From assembly GCA_044508835.1 (NCBI GenBank), contig JBIQHD010000009.1:1-64000 (forward strand): a DNA stretch of 64,000 nt, in the 5' to 3' direction. Both the position numbers and the translations under genes were made by a program. Each line of letters begins with the position of its first letter. Positions within the stretch are counted from its first letter, which is position 1. This DNA is from JAKFDI01 sp044508835 (GTDB lineage Bacteria > Pseudomonadota > Gammaproteobacteria > Burkholderiales > Burkholderiaceae_C). Of this stretch, positions 52,478 to 61,705 are shown in pieces. A model generated the notes under the pieces. It was not told the DNA's origin and searched no databases. It saw only the letters and a program-made list of their open reading frames with translations.

Positions 52478-53482
52478 TCAGCGCGGCGGCGGCAGCGGTT
52501 CGCCGCGCAGGCGCCGCCACAGCCACGGCAGGGCGCGGTCCAGGTCCGGGCGCGCGCTCAGGAGCTCGGGCGTCACCGGCCGCCAGTCGGACCCGTGGCG
52601 CGCCACGACGAAGGTGAAGGTGTAGTAGGGCTCCTGGCCCATGCGCAGGTCGGCCAGGCGCAGCTCGTCGCCATGCTGCGCCACCCGGAAGAAGCCGCGC
52701 GTGAACCACGCCATGCGCGCGACGTGCCAGTCGCCGCGCATGGCCTCGTACAGCGCCTGGCCGCGCGGGAAGGCGTCGAAATGGATCTGCACCCCGGTGT
52801 CCAGCAGCGAATGGAAGCCCTCGTGGTAGCGGTCGCCCGAGACCGCGAGCACGCGCCACAGCACGGTGTTGAACGCGGTGGGCGTGACCAGCAGGTGCTC
52901 GGCGGCGATGCCCTGCTGGCGCAGCGAGGCCTCGGCGAGGGTGCGCACGTGCTGCTGCGCGGCGGCACTCCAGGCGAGGTAGGCCGTGCTGAGCACGAGG
53001 CCGGCGGCGTTCCAGCGCAGGCCGCGCGGGCTGCGCAGCGACAGGGCCGCGATCACCCCGGCCAGCAGCGGCAGCGTGTACAGCGGGTCGATGATGAAGA
53101 TGCTGCCCACGCCGAACGGACGGTCGGTGAACGGCAGGCCGAGCTGGGTGCCGTAGACCGTCATCCAGTCGAGCAGCGGGTGCGTGACGAGCGCGAGCCA
53201 CACCGCCAGCCACCAGCGCCGGAACAGCGGCCACTGGCCGTGCAGCTTCGCGATCGCCGCGGCGATGAACGGCGAGGCGAGCGTGAGCCAGAACAGCGCA
53301 TGGCTCTCCGCGCGGTGGAAGGTCATGTTGCGGACCGGGTCGCCGTGGTCGATGAAGGCGTCCAGGTCCGGCAGGGTGCCGCAGACGCCGCCCCACAGGG
53401 CGGCTTTCCACAAGGCCGTGCGGCGGCCCATGGCGGCCATGCCCACGGCGGCGCCGAGCGCGATTTGCGACAGGGAATCCAT
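52478..53482 (-). CDS. YdjM/DUF457-type membrane-bound metal-dependent hydrolase
   Basis: A 334-residue integral membrane protein with the conserved N-terminal SLSQIALGAAVGMAAMGRR, GTLPDLDAF and FHRAESHALFW segments, followed by HPLLDWMTVYGTQ, where the Asp and His residues could bind a metal. About five hydrophobic helices are followed by a cytoplasmic or periplasmic C-terminal domain of about 120 residues. ATG 53482 is chosen because MDSLSQIALG is the usual start. Confidence 0.86.
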   Translation of the reverse strand: MDSLSQIALGAAVGMAAMGRRTALWKAALWGGVCGTLPDLDAFIDHGDPVRNMTFHRAESHALFWLTLASPFIAAAIAKLHGQWPLFRRWWLAVWLALVTHPLLDWMTVYGTQLGLPFTDRPFGVGSIFIIDPLYTLPLLAGVIAALSLRSPRGLRWNAAGLVLSTAYLAWSAAAQQHVRTLAEASLRQQGIAAEHLLVTPTAFNTVLWRVLAVSGDRYHEGFHSLLDTGVQIHFDAFPRGQALYEAMRGDWHVARMAWFTRGFFRVAQHGDELRLADLRMGQEPYYTFTFVVARHGSDWRPVTPELLSARPDLDRALPWLWRRLRGEPLPPPR

Positions 53483-53515
53483 GGCGGCGAATTGTGCCGA
53501 GGGTGCGCCCCACAC

Positions 53516-53639
53516 CTCCGTTCGCCCTGAGCTTGTCGAAGGGTCGCCCTGGGCGTGCCGAAGCGCGTGTCGGGGCCGCCGTGAAGAAGGCTTCGACGGA
53601 CTCAGCCTGGGCCCTTCGACAGGCCCAGGGCGAACGGAG
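53516..53639. repeat. Inverted intergenic repeat (TTCGCCCTGAGCTTGTCGAAGGG type)
   Basis: Arms 53516-53543 (CTCCGTTCGCCCTGAG...) and 53612-53639 (...GGGCGAACGGAG) are near-perfect reverse complements, with each arm also carrying CTTCGAC-type internal symmetry. This is a widely distributed extragenic palindrome. It lies between the convergently oriented ends of the IOR gene and the hydrolase start region and fills the whole intergenic space. Confidence 0.75.
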
Positions 53640-53650
53640 AGACGGGCGGC

Positions 53651-56600
53651 TCAGGCCGCCCGCTGCAGCGGCGCCTCGCCGCGCCAGCGCTGCATCAGCG
53701 CCTGCCACTTCGGCCGCGCCGCCGCGAGATGCCGCGCCTTCACGTGGCCGTAGCCGCGGATGTCCTGCGGGATGGAGGCGATCTCCACCGCCAGCGGCAG
53801 CCGTTCGGCATCCAGCCCGGCCAGCACTTCCTCGATCGACGCGCGGTACTCGCCGATCAGCGCGCGCTCCGTCCTGCGCTCCTCGGTGCGCCCGAAGGGG
53901 TCGAAGGCCGTGCCGCGCAGGCCCTTGAGCTTCGCCAGCATGCCGAAGGCCTTCAGCATCCACGGCCCGAAGGGCCGCTTCACCAGTTCGCCCTGCGCGT
54001 TGCGCCGGGCCAGCAGCGGCGGCGCCAGGTGGTAGTGCAGCGTGTAGTCGCCCTCGAACATCGCGCCGATGCGCTCGCGGAACGAGCGGTCGAGGTGCAG
54101 GCGCGCGACCTCGTACTCGTCCTTGTAGGCCATGAGCTTGAAGAGGTTGCGCGCCACCGCCTCGGTGAGCCGCGTCGTGCCCAGCGGCGACTCGGCGGCG
54201 CGCGCCTTCTCCACGAAGTGGCGGTAGGCCTGCGCGTAGGCGAGGTTCTGGTAGCTCGCCAGGAACTCGGCGCGCGTGGCGATCACGTCGTCGAGCTTGC
54301 CGCTCCTGCGCACGAACTCGATCACCTGCGCCGGCTGCGTCAGCGCCTGCACGGCGGCCAGGTCGTGGGCGGCGCGCCGGCCCCATTCGAAGGCGGCCTT
54401 GTTGTTGTCGACCTGCACGCCGTTGAGCTCGATGGCGCGCAGGAGCGCCGCATGGCCCACGGGCACGCGGCCCTTCTGCCAGGCGTAGCCGAGCAGCAGC
54501 GGGTTGGCGTAGATCGAGTCGCCGAGCAGCGCCACGGCCAGCTTGTCGGCGTCGAGCAGCCCGAGCTGCGCCGCGCCGCCCGCCGCGGCGGCGATCGCGT
54601 CCTCGCAGCGCCCGCCCGGGAACTGCCAGTTCGGGTCGCGCACGAAGGCGGCCGTGGGCGCGCCGTGGGTGTTGAGGGCCACGAAGCTGCGGCCTTCGCG
54701 CAGCACCGCCAGCGTGGCCGGGTTGGCGGCGACGATCGGGTCGCAGCCGATCACGAGGTCGGCCTCGGCCGTGCCGACCTTGGTGGCGTGGATGGCGTCC
54801 GGCCGGTCGGCGATCTGGATGTGGCTCCAGGTCGCGCCGCCCTTCTGCGCCAGGCCCGCCGCGTCCTGCGTGATCACGCCCTTGCCTTCGAGGTGCGCCG
54901 CCATGCCCAGCAGCTGGCCGATGGTGATGACGCCCGTGCCGCCCACGCCGGCGACGACGATGCCGAAGGCCTGCCCCGCCGCCGGCAGCGCCGGCTCGGG
55001 CAGCGCGGGCAGCGTGAAGGGGCTCGGGCGCTGCGCGTTCTTCGCCTTGGCCGCGCCCTTGTAGGTGCCGCCCTCCACCGTGACGAAGCTCGGGCAGAAG
55101 CCCTTCACGCAGGAATAGTCCTTGTTGCAGGTGTTCTGGTTGATGCGCCGCTTGCGGCCGAACTCGGTCTCCACCGGCTCCACCGAGAGGCAGTTGCTCT
55201 GCACCGAGCAGTCGCCGCAGCCTTCGCACACCAGCTCGTTGATGACGACGCGCTTGGCCGGGTCGGCCATGGTGCCGCGCTTGCGGCGGCGGCGCTTCTC
55301 GGTGGCGCAGGTCTGGTCGTAGACGATGACGGTGGTGCCGGGGATCTCGCGCAGCTCCTTCTGGATCGCGTCGAGCTCGTCGCGGTGGTGCACCGTGGCG
55401 CCGGGGGCGAGGCGCAGGTCGCGGTTGCCGTACTTCTCGGGCTCGTCGGTGACGATGACGATCTTCTTCACGCCCTCGGCCTCGAGCTCGCGCGTCATCT
55501 CGGGCACGCGCAGGGTGCCGTCCACCGGCTGGCCGCCGGTCATGGCCACGGCGTCGTTGAACAGGATCTTGTAGGTGATGTTCACGCCGGCGGCGATGCT
55601 CTGCCGCACCGCCAGCAGGCCGGAGTGGTAGTAGGTGCCGTCGCCCAGGTTGGCGAAGATGTGCCGGTCGGTGGTGAACGGCGCCTGCCCCATCCACGAT
55701 ACGCCCTCGCCGCCCATCTGGCTGAAGGTGACGGTGCTGCGGTCCATCCACACCGCCATGTAGTGGCAGCCGATGCCGGCCACCGCGCGCGAGCCCTCGG
55801 GCACGCGGGTGGAGGTGTTGTGCGGGCAGCCGCTGCAGAACCACGGCGTGCGCTCGACCGCCCCGGCCCCGGCGGCGCCCAGCGCGGCGAGGCTCTTCTC
55901 CTTGGCGTCGATGAGGGCCAGGCGCGCGTCGATGCGGGCGGCGGTGTCGGCGTCCACGCCGAGCTTCTTCAGCCGCCGGCCGATGGCGCGGGCGATGATG
56001 GCCGGCGTCAGGTCGGCCTGCGCGCGCAGCAGCCAGTTGCCGCTCGGGTTCGGCTGCGACCACTCGCCGCCGGTGGCGTCGCCCTCGGCCTCGTCGAACT
56101 TGCCGAGCACGTTGGGGCGCACGTCGCTGCGCCAGTTGTAGAGCTCTTCCTTGATCTGGTACTCGATGACCTGGCGCTTCTCCTCGACGACGAGGATCTC
56201 CTGCAGCCCGGTGGCGAAGGCGCGCGTGATCGTCGCCTCCAGCGGCCACACCACGTTCACCTTGTGCAGGCGCAGCCCCAAGCGCCGGCAGTCGTCGTCG
56301 CCGAGGCCGAGGTCGTGCAGCGCCTGGCGGGTGTCGTTGAAGGCCTTGCCGCTGGCGGCGATGCCGAAGCGGTCGTTCGGGCCCTCGATCACGTTGTGGT
56401 TCAGCCGGTTGGCGCGCACGTAGGCGAGCGCGGCGTACCACTTGTGGTTCATCAGCCGCGCCTCCTGCTCCAGCGGCGCGTCGGGCCAGCGGATGTGCAG
56501 GCCGCCGTCCGGCATGGGGAAGTCCTCGGGCAGCACGATGTCCACGCGGTCGGGGTCGACCGAGACGCTGGACGCCGACTCCACGATCTCCTGGATCGTC

Positions 56601-57232
56601 TTCATGCCCGCCCACACGCCGGCGAAGCGGCTCATGGCGAAGGCATGCAGGCCCATGTCGAGGATGTCCTGCACGCTCGACGGGAAGAACACCGGCAGCC
56701 CGCAGGCCTTGAAGATGTGGTCGCTCTGGTGGGCGGCAGTGCTGCTCTTGGCGATGTGGTCGTCGCCGGCCACGGCGATCACGCCGCCGTGCCTGGCCGT
56801 GCCGGCCATGTTGGCGTGCTTGAAGACGTCGGAGCAGCGGTCCACGCCCGGCCCCTTGCCGTACCAGATGCCGAAGACGCCATCGAACTTCTTGCTCTGC
56901 GGGTACAGGTCGAGCTGCTGCGTGCCCCACACGGCGGTGGCGGCCAGCTCCTCGTTCACCCCCGGCTGGAACACGACATTCTGCGCCGCCAGGTGCTTCT
57001 TGGCCGCCCACAGCGCCTGGTCGTAGCCGCCCAGCGGCGAGCCGCGGTAGCCGCTCACGAAGCCGGCGGTGTTCAGGCCGGCCATCGCATCGCGCGTGCG
57101 CTGCAGCATCGGCAGGCGCACCAGCGCCTGCACGCCGCTCATGAAGGCACGGCCGCCGGCCAGGCTGTACTTGTCGTCCAGGGAGACGGTTTCGAGCGCG
57201 CGGCGGATCGACTCGGGCAAGGGGGCGTTCAT
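53651..57232 (-). CDS. Indolepyruvate ferredoxin oxidoreductase, fused single-chain (IOR family)
   Basis: Oxidatively decarboxylates aryl- or branched-chain 2-oxo acids to acyl-CoA with ferredoxin. The 1193-residue chain fuses the alpha (residues about 20-420: DKYSLAGGRAFMSGVQALVRLPML, GYRGSPLGG), thiamine-binding (DPTY-like GIGCHYMAVWMDR, GDGTYYHSGLLAV), cysteine-cluster (CEGCGDCSVQSNC...CNKDYSCVKGFCPS) and gamma (GVGGTGVITIGQLLG) parts. The start at 57232 (MNAPLPESIRRAL) is chosen because the family opens with a short helix. Divergent from an Lrp/AsnC regulator, which is the usual partner. Confidence 0.95.
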   Translation of the reverse strand: MNAPLPESIRRALETVSLDDKYSLAGGRAFMSGVQALVRLPMLQRTRDAMAGLNTAGFVSGYRGSPLGGYDQALWAAKKHLAAQNVVFQPGVNEELAATAVWGTQQLDLYPQSKKFDGVFGIWYGKGPGVDRCSDVFKHANMAGTARHGGVIAVAGDDHIAKSSTAAHQSDHIFKACGLPVFFPSSVQDILDMGLHAFAMSRFAGVWAGMKTIQEIVESASSVSVDPDRVDIVLPEDFPMPDGGLHIRWPDAPLEQEARLMNHKWYAALAYVRANRLNHNVIEGPNDRFGIAASGKAFNDTRQALHDLGLGDDDCRRLGLRLHKVNVVWPLEATITRAFATGLQEILVVEEKRQVIEYQIKEELYNWRSDVRPNVLGKFDEAEGDATGGEWSQPNPSGNWLLRAQADLTPAIIARAIGRRLKKLGVDADTAARIDARLALIDAKEKSLAALGAAGAGAVERTPWFCSGCPHNTSTRVPEGSRAVAGIGCHYMAVWMDRSTVTFSQMGGEGVSWMGQAPFTTDRHIFANLGDGTYYHSGLLAVRQSIAAGVNITYKILFNDAVAMTGGQPVDGTLRVPEMTRELEAEGVKKIVIVTDEPEKYGNRDLRLAPGATVHHRDELDAIQKELREIPGTTVIVYDQTCATEKRRRRKRGTMADPAKRVVINELVCEGCGDCSVQSNCLSVEPVETEFGRKRRINQNTCNKDYSCVKGFCPSFVTVEGGTYKGAAKAKNAQRPSPFTLPALPEPALPAAGQAFGIVVAGVGGTGVITIGQLLGMAAHLEGKGVITQDAAGLAQKGGATWSHIQIADRPDAIHATKVGTAEADLVIGCDPIVAANPATLAVLREGRSFVALNTHGAPTAAFVRDPNWQFPGGRCEDAIAAAAGGAAQLGLLDADKLAVALLGDSIYANPLLLGYAWQKGRVPVGHAALLRAIELNGVQVDNNKAAFEWGRRAAHDLAAVQALTQPAQVIEFVRRSGKLDDVIATRAEFLASYQNLAYAQAYRHFVEKARAAESPLGTTRLTEAVARNLFKLMAYKDEYEVARLHLDRSFRERIGAMFEGDYTLHYHLAPPLLARRNAQGELVKRPFGPWMLKAFGMLAKLKGLRGTAFDPFGRTEERRTERALIGEYRASIEEVLAGLDAERLPLAVEIASIPQDIRGYGHVKARHLAAARPKWQALMQRWRGEAPLQRAA

Positions 57233-57415
57233 GCGGCTGGCTCCTTCTTCGGGCGGGCCCGGCGGGTGGCCGGGCCGACAGGCGGCGGTCTGCTCATGGC
57301 AAACGCCAGTGTGCGGAAAGTGTAGGTTTTCGACGGCGACAGGTGCTTTCGTTGATTGCGCCGCCAGCGGCTGCCGACGCAATAATCGTTCGTGAATTGA
57401 CCCACCCGGGAAACC

Positions 57416-57946
57416 ATGCCGCCGAAATCCGCCCTCCAGGGGAAAACCCCAGCCCCCGGCGACGCCGGCGCGGCCCTGGACCGCTACGACATCGCCATCC
57501 TGCGCGAGCTGCAGCAGGACGCGCGCCTGTCCAACACCGAGCTGGCCGGACGCATCGGCCTGTCGGCGGCGCCCACCTGGCGGCGGGTGAAGACGCTCGA
57601 GGCGCAGGGCTACATCACCGGCTACCGCGCCGAGATCGACCGCCGCCGCATCGGCCTGGGCGTGCTGGCCTTCGTGCGGCTCGATGCCGAGCGCAGCACC
57701 GGCGAGGCCACGCGGGTGCTGGAGGAAGCCATCCGCACGCTGCCCGAGGTGACCGCCTGCCACTACATCTCGGGCGCGGGCACCTTCGAGCTGCAGGTGG
57801 TGGTGACGGACCTGGACGCGTTCTCGCGCTTCGCGCTGCACACGCTGCTGAACCTGCCGAACGTGAAGGACATCCACACCAGCTTCGCGCTCGGCGAGGT
57901 GAAGGCGGCGTCGGCGTTGCCGCTCGGGCACCTGGAGCGTGGGTGA
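57416..57946 (+). CDS. Lrp/AsnC family transcriptional regulator
   Basis: A 176-residue regulator with an N-terminal winged helix (LDRYDIAILRELQQDARLSNTELAGRIGLSAAPTWRRVKTLEAQGYITGY) and a C-terminal RAM effector domain (VTACHYISGAGTFELQVVVTD). It is transcribed away from the IOR gene across 183 bases that contain A/T-rich promoter-like stretches near 57382-57400. Amino-acid-derived 2-oxo acids are the probable signal, inferred from the neighbour. An in-frame N-terminal region of about 20 residues is Pro/Gly-rich. Confidence 0.92.
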   Translation: MPPKSALQGKTPAPGDAGAALDRYDIAILRELQQDARLSNTELAGRIGLSAAPTWRRVKTLEAQGYITGYRAEIDRRRIGLGVLAFVRLDAERSTGEATRVLEEAIRTLPEVTACHYISGAGTFELQVVVTDLDAFSRFALHTLLNLPNVKDIHTSFALGEVKAASALPLGHLERG

Positions 57947-57964
57947 GGCCGCGCCGGCTGGCCA

Positions 57965-58684
57965 TCAGCCCGCACGATCACGTGGAGCGACATGCCACCA
58001 TGTGGGGTCGACACGGCCGATGTCTTGCTCGCCACGATGGCAGCTCAGCGTCGCGTCGGTCGGGGCAACCAGTGCAAGAACGAATTCCGGACCGCGCCAT
58101 ACGCGAGCGTTCGCCTCGGCAGAGCCGGCGCATTCAACGGTTTCCAGATCCGTCAGGCGCCCCGGCGTGATGCCTTCGCCGTGCTTCTTGAGCCACGCCT
58201 CCTTGAGCGTCCACGCCACGTGGAAATGTGCCGCGCGATCGTCTTCTCGCCGCAGCAGGCGGCCTCGTTCAGCAGGCGTGCAGGTGGCCTGAATCAAACC
58301 ATCGACGTCGACGCGGTGCCGCGGCCGCGGCGTCTCGAGGTCGAGGCCCAGCGGCTGCGCCGACACGCCGCATGCCACCCAATCCCCGCTGTGGCTCACT
58401 GCCAGATGCAGAATGGGCGATGGCTGCGGCGCCGCCAGGCATGGCGGTCCGCGATCGGCCGCGGTAGTGCGCCAGTCGCGCAGGGCGTCGCCGCCGTACT
58501 CCGCAGCCAGCAGGTGGCGCAATGCCCAGCGGCCGGCGAGGAACTGACGCCGCCGCCGGGGCGCCGTCATGCCTTCGAGTCGCAGGCGCTCGGACGCGGA
58601 GAGCCAACGGTCACCGGCATCCACCGCCTGGGCCGCCGCAGCGGCCACCGGCGCCACCCACAGCGCCAAGGCGGGGGTGCCCAT
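57965..58684 (-). CDS. 4'-phosphopantetheinyl transferase, APE-cluster type
   Basis: Activates acyl carrier proteins by transfer of phosphopantetheine from CoA. The 239-residue Sfp-like enzyme shows FLAGRWALRHLLAAEY, HLAVSHSGDWVACGVS, LGLDLETPRPRH with the Mg2+ acid residues, and FHVAWTLKEAWLKKHGEG with the WxxKEAxxK motif. ATG 58684 follows the upstream stop by 10 bases; TTG 58705 is a possible alternative. It ends the polyene operon and is tail-to-tail with the Lrp gene. Confidence 0.9.
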   Translation of the reverse strand: MGTPALALWVAPVAAAAAQAVDAGDRWLSASERLRLEGMTAPRRRRQFLAGRWALRHLLAAEYGGDALRDWRTTAADRGPPCLAAPQPSPILHLAVSHSGDWVACGVSAQPLGLDLETPRPRHRVDVDGLIQATCTPAERGRLLRREDDRAAHFHVAWTLKEAWLKKHGEGITPGRLTDLETVECAGSAEANARVWRGPEFVLALVAPTDATLSCHRGEQDIGRVDPTWWHVAPRDRAG

Positions 58685-58694
58685 CCCGCGACGG

Positions 58695-59132
58695 CTACTC
58701 GGCAACCTTGGCGTAGGTCCCCTTGAGCGTCACGCCGACGACGACGGCGCCGGCATGGCACTCGTACTCGGTGGCGCTGCTGAACGTTTTCCGCTTGTAG
58801 TAGCTGACCATGTCGACGACAGCGTTCGCTCCCGATTGCTTGGCCTTTTCCTGCAAGGCCAGCAGCGCGGAGAGTGCGGCCCACTTGCAGGCCGTCACAT
58901 CGTCCTTGCCCACCCCGCTGGTCTTCCGGTTCGATACATCGTCGCCGTGCTTCTCGATCACCTTCGGCGTGCTCTGCCCGGAAAGGTAGAACTTGACGGA
59001 GCCATCGAGCTTTGCCTTGGCCTCGGGCATGGCGAACACGTCCTCCAACGGCAGCCTGAGCTCGGTATTGCGTGCAAGAGCCGGCTGGGCCATGGCTGCA
59101 GCGAGAAGGGCCAGGGTCAGGGTCTTCTTCAT
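58695..59132 (-). CDS. Small exported protein of the polyene cluster (often labelled 'excinuclease')
   Basis: A 145-residue protein with a signal peptide (TLTLALLAAAMAQPALA) and a conserved core: LEDVFAMPEAKAKLDGSVKFYLSGQ, TACKWAALSALLALQEKAKQSGANAVVDMVSYYK and VVVGVTLKGTYAKV. It has one Cys at CKWAAL. Homologues in aryl polyene clusters are commonly mis-annotated as excinuclease subunits; nothing in the sequence suggests DNA repair. It is 35 bases after the ketosynthase and preceded by AGGAG. Confidence 0.7.
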   Translation of the reverse strand: MKKTLTLALLAAAMAQPALARNTELRLPLEDVFAMPEAKAKLDGSVKFYLSGQSTPKVIEKHGDDVSNRKTSGVGKDDVTACKWAALSALLALQEKAKQSGANAVVDMVSYYKRKTFSSATEYECHAGAVVVGVTLKGTYAKVAE

Positions 59133-59167
59133 GGTCGGGTTCTCCTCTTGGTTGTTGATGGTTTGTA

Positions 59168-60403
59168 TCAGGCATCCCAGCGGCGGAAGATCAGCGACGT
59201 GTTGATGCCGCCGAAGGCGAAGTTGTTGCTCATCACGATGTCGGTGGCCAGCTCACGGCCATCGCCCATGATGTGGTCGAGCGGTGTACAGCGCGGGTCC
59301 GGATCGGTGAGATTGGCGGTGGGCGCGAACCAGCCGTCGCGCATCATCTCGATGGTCATCCAGGCCTCCAGCGCACCGCAGGCACCGAGCGTGTGGCCCA
59401 TGTAGCTCTTGAGCGAGCTGATCGGCACCTGTTCTCCAAGCACGAAGTGGGTGGCCGCCGATTCAGCGATGTCGCCTTGGTCGGTGGCGGTGCCATGCGC
59501 ATTGACGTAGCCGATCGCCTTCGCCGACACGCCGGCGTCCGCCAGCGCGAGCCGCATGGCATGTGCCATGGTCTCGGGCTTGGGATGCGTGACGTGCGCG
59601 CCGTCGCTGTTGGTGCCGTAGCCCAGCACCTCCGCGTGGATGCGCGCCCCGCGTGCCCGGGCATGCTCGAGCTCTTCGAGCACCAGGGTGCAGGCGCCTT
59701 CGCCCAGCACCAAGCCGTCGCGCGCCGTGTCGAAGGGCCGGGGCGTGCGCTCGGGATGGCCGTTGTCGACGCTGGTGGCGAAGAGCGTGTCGAAGACGGC
59801 GGCCTCGGTCGCGTCGAGCTCCTCGGCGCCACCGGCCAGCATCGCCACCTGCTTGCCTGCCTGGATGGCTTCGAAGGCATAGCCGATGCCCTGGCTCCCG
59901 GAGGTGCAGGCGCTCGACGTCGTGACGATGCGCCCGGTCACGCCGAAGAACACGCCGATGTTCACCGCCGCCGTGTGCGCCATCATCTTGATGTAGGTGT
60001 TGGCGTTGATGCCCTCGGTCGTCTTGTCGGCGATCATGCGGCCGAAATCTCCGATTGCGGCGGGCGTTCCTGCCGAAGATCCGTAGGAGATGCCCATCGC
60101 GCCGCTTCCCACCAGCGGATCACCCAGCAAGCCGGCATCGGCAAGCGCGAGCTCGCTCGCCCGCGTGGCCATCAAGGCCACACGGCCCATGCTGCGCGTC
60201 GTCTTGCGGCTGTAGTGCGCCGGAAGGTCGAACAGCTGCGCAGGCGCTCCCAGGCGGGTGTTGAGGCCCTCGTACTCGGCCCATTCGCTCATGACACGCA
60301 CCGCATTGCGCCCGCTGCGCAGATGCTCCCGCACCGTGGGCCAATCATGGCCCAACGGACTGAGCGCCCCGATGCCGGTGACAACGACCCGCTTGCCGCT
60401 CAT
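59168..60403 (-). CDS. Beta-ketoacyl-ACP synthase (FabF-like, APE cluster)
   Basis: Condenses malonyl-ACP with an acyl chain during polyene assembly. The 411-residue thiolase-fold enzyme has catalytic Cys166 (TTSSACTSGSQG), His303 (YVNAHGTATD) and His337 (SYMGHTLGA), so it looks active. It starts MSGKRVVVTGIGALSPLGHD. Its ATG overlaps the ketoreductase stop. The order fits the ApeR position in described aryl polyene clusters. Confidence 0.92.
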   Translation of the reverse strand: MSGKRVVVTGIGALSPLGHDWPTVREHLRSGRNAVRVMSEWAEYEGLNTRLGAPAQLFDLPAHYSRKTTRSMGRVALMATRASELALADAGLLGDPLVGSGAMGISYGSSAGTPAAIGDFGRMIADKTTEGINANTYIKMMAHTAAVNIGVFFGVTGRIVTTSSACTSGSQGIGYAFEAIQAGKQVAMLAGGAEELDATEAAVFDTLFATSVDNGHPERTPRPFDTARDGLVLGEGACTLVLEELEHARARGARIHAEVLGYGTNSDGAHVTHPKPETMAHAMRLALADAGVSAKAIGYVNAHGTATDQGDIAESAATHFVLGEQVPISSLKSYMGHTLGACGALEAWMTIEMMRDGWFAPTANLTDPDPRCTPLDHIMGDGRELATDIVMSNNFAFGGINTSLIFRRWDA

Positions 60404-61146
60404 CCCGTCATTCCTCCGTTCACCGAGAGAACCTGGCGGGTGATGTAGGCGGCATCGGCACTCATCAGGAAGGCCACCAGGGCCGCCACTTCCTCGGGCC
60501 GACCCATGCGGCGCAACGGAATGAGCTTCAATGCCTCGTCGCGCACTTCGGGCGTGACCATCTCGGTGTCGATGAGGCCCGGCGCCACGCAATTGACCGT
60601 GATCTCGCGCTTGGCCAGTTCGAGCGCCAGGGCCTTGGTGGCGCCCATGAGCCCTGCCTTGGCGGCGCTGTAGTTGGTCTGGCCGCGGTTTCCCATAAGG
60701 CCCGAAACCGACGCCAGCGTCACGATGCGCCCCGGACGTCGGCGCCGGATCATCGGCATCACCAACGGATTGAGCACGTTGTAGAAGGCATCGAGGTTGG
60801 TGTGGATGACGCTGTCCCACTCCTCGCCCGACATCGCGGGGAAGGCGTTGTCACGCGCAATGCCGGCGTTGCACACCACGCCGTAGTACACGCCATGCGC
60901 CTCCACGTCGGCGAGCAGGGCCGCGCTGGCGCCTGCACGGTCCGCGATATCGAAGGGCAGGAAGCGGGCGGTGCGTCCCGATGCCCGAACTTCCCCGACG
61001 GCCGCTTCGGCTTCCGCGGAAGTACGCCGGCCGTGCAGGACCACGTCGAACCCATCGAGGGCGAGCCGTCGCGCGATGGCCCGTCCGATACCCCGCGTGG
61101 AGCCCGTCACGAGGACGGTTGCGTCGTTGTTGCGCGCCGGATTCAC
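60400..61146 (-). CDS. 3-oxoacyl-ACP reductase (FabG-like, APE cluster)
   Basis: Reduces the beta-keto group with NAD(P)H. The 248-residue SDR shows TGSTRGIG, CNAGIARD, SVSGLMGN with the catalytic Ser, and YSAAKAG with Tyr and Lys, then NCVAPGLIDTEM. GTG 61146 is chosen over an earlier start because a GGGAGC ribosome binding site lies just upstream and the preceding gene ends at 61169. It overlaps the ketosynthase start. Confidence 0.92.
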   Translation of the reverse strand: MNPARNNDATVLVTGSTRGIGRAIARRLALDGFDVVLHGRRTSAEAEAAVGEVRASGRTARFLPFDIADRAGASAALLADVEAHGVYYGVVCNAGIARDNAFPAMSGEEWDSVIHTNLDAFYNVLNPLVMPMIRRRRPGRIVTLASVSGLMGNRGQTNYSAAKAGLMGATKALALELAKREITVNCVAPGLIDTEMVTPEVRDEALKLIPLRRMGRPEEVAALVAFLMSADAAYITRQVLSVNGGMTG

Positions 61147-61168
61147 GCTTGCTCCCGGTGTTGCCCGC

Positions 61169-61705
61169 TCACTTCGCACGCTTCAGCGACAATCGCACCT
61201 CGGCCAGCAGATCGTAGACCCACCGCTCGTAGAACGGATGGATCACGGTGCGGAGGTCTGGCTTGGCATAAGGACTCTCCGGGCGGGCGGCGAACAATTC
61301 GCGCTGCTTGCGTGCAGCGCGCGCGCCCCTCGATTCCTCGAAGCTGGCTGCGCCCGCCGGCGCCGGATCTTCCGGATTCGGGCGCTTCTTCATGTTGATG
61401 CTGCCCGCGTACGTCACCGAATACTTCTCGGCGTCGTACCGAATGCTCACCAGCACGGTGTGCTTGTTCTGCTTCACGAACTTGCCGTCCAGCCGGCCCT
61501 CGCCGGCTGGCGTCATCTCCCAGTTCGCATCCTCTGCCGCGGCGACAAAGGCATCGCGGACCTGTTCGGCAGTGAGTGCGGCTGGTGTCGCAAGCGTCAC
61601 GGGAATGTTCTCGAAGTTGACGACGGGCACCAAGGCACGTTGCGCATGCGCGGCGCCCGTGTGGCAGACGGCAAGAACAAGCAGCAGCAGACGTATCGCT
61701 TTCAT
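61169..61705 (-). CDS. Exported protein of unknown function in the polyene cluster
   Basis: A 178-residue protein with a signal peptide (RLLLLVLAVCHTGAAHA) and a beta-rich body. Recognisable parts are NFENIPVTLATPAALTAEQVRDAF, WEMTPAGEGRLDGKFVKQNKHTVLVSIRYDAEKYSVTYAGSINMK and a C-terminal helix HPFYERWVYDLLAEVRLSLKRAK. I do not recognise a named family. It starts inside the end of the dehydratase gene (ATGA) with a GAGGGAG site, so it belongs to the operon and may help move or anchor the product in the envelope. Confidence 0.75.
   Translation of the reverse strand: MKAIRLLLLVLAVCHTGAAHAQRALVPVVNFENIPVTLATPAALTAEQVRDAFVAAAEDANWEMTPAGEGRLDGKFVKQNKHTVLVSIRYDAEKYSVTYAGSINMKKRPNPEDPAPAGAASFEESRGARAARKQRELFAARPESPYAKPDLRTVIHPFYERWVYDLLAEVRLSLKRAK

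Noticed and set aside
53729..57325. Plus-strand open frame of about 1200 codons opposite the IOR gene
   Set aside because: Its composition is dominated by Ala, Arg, Val, His and Asp, as expected for antisense of GC-rich coding DNA. The IOR frame explains the region.
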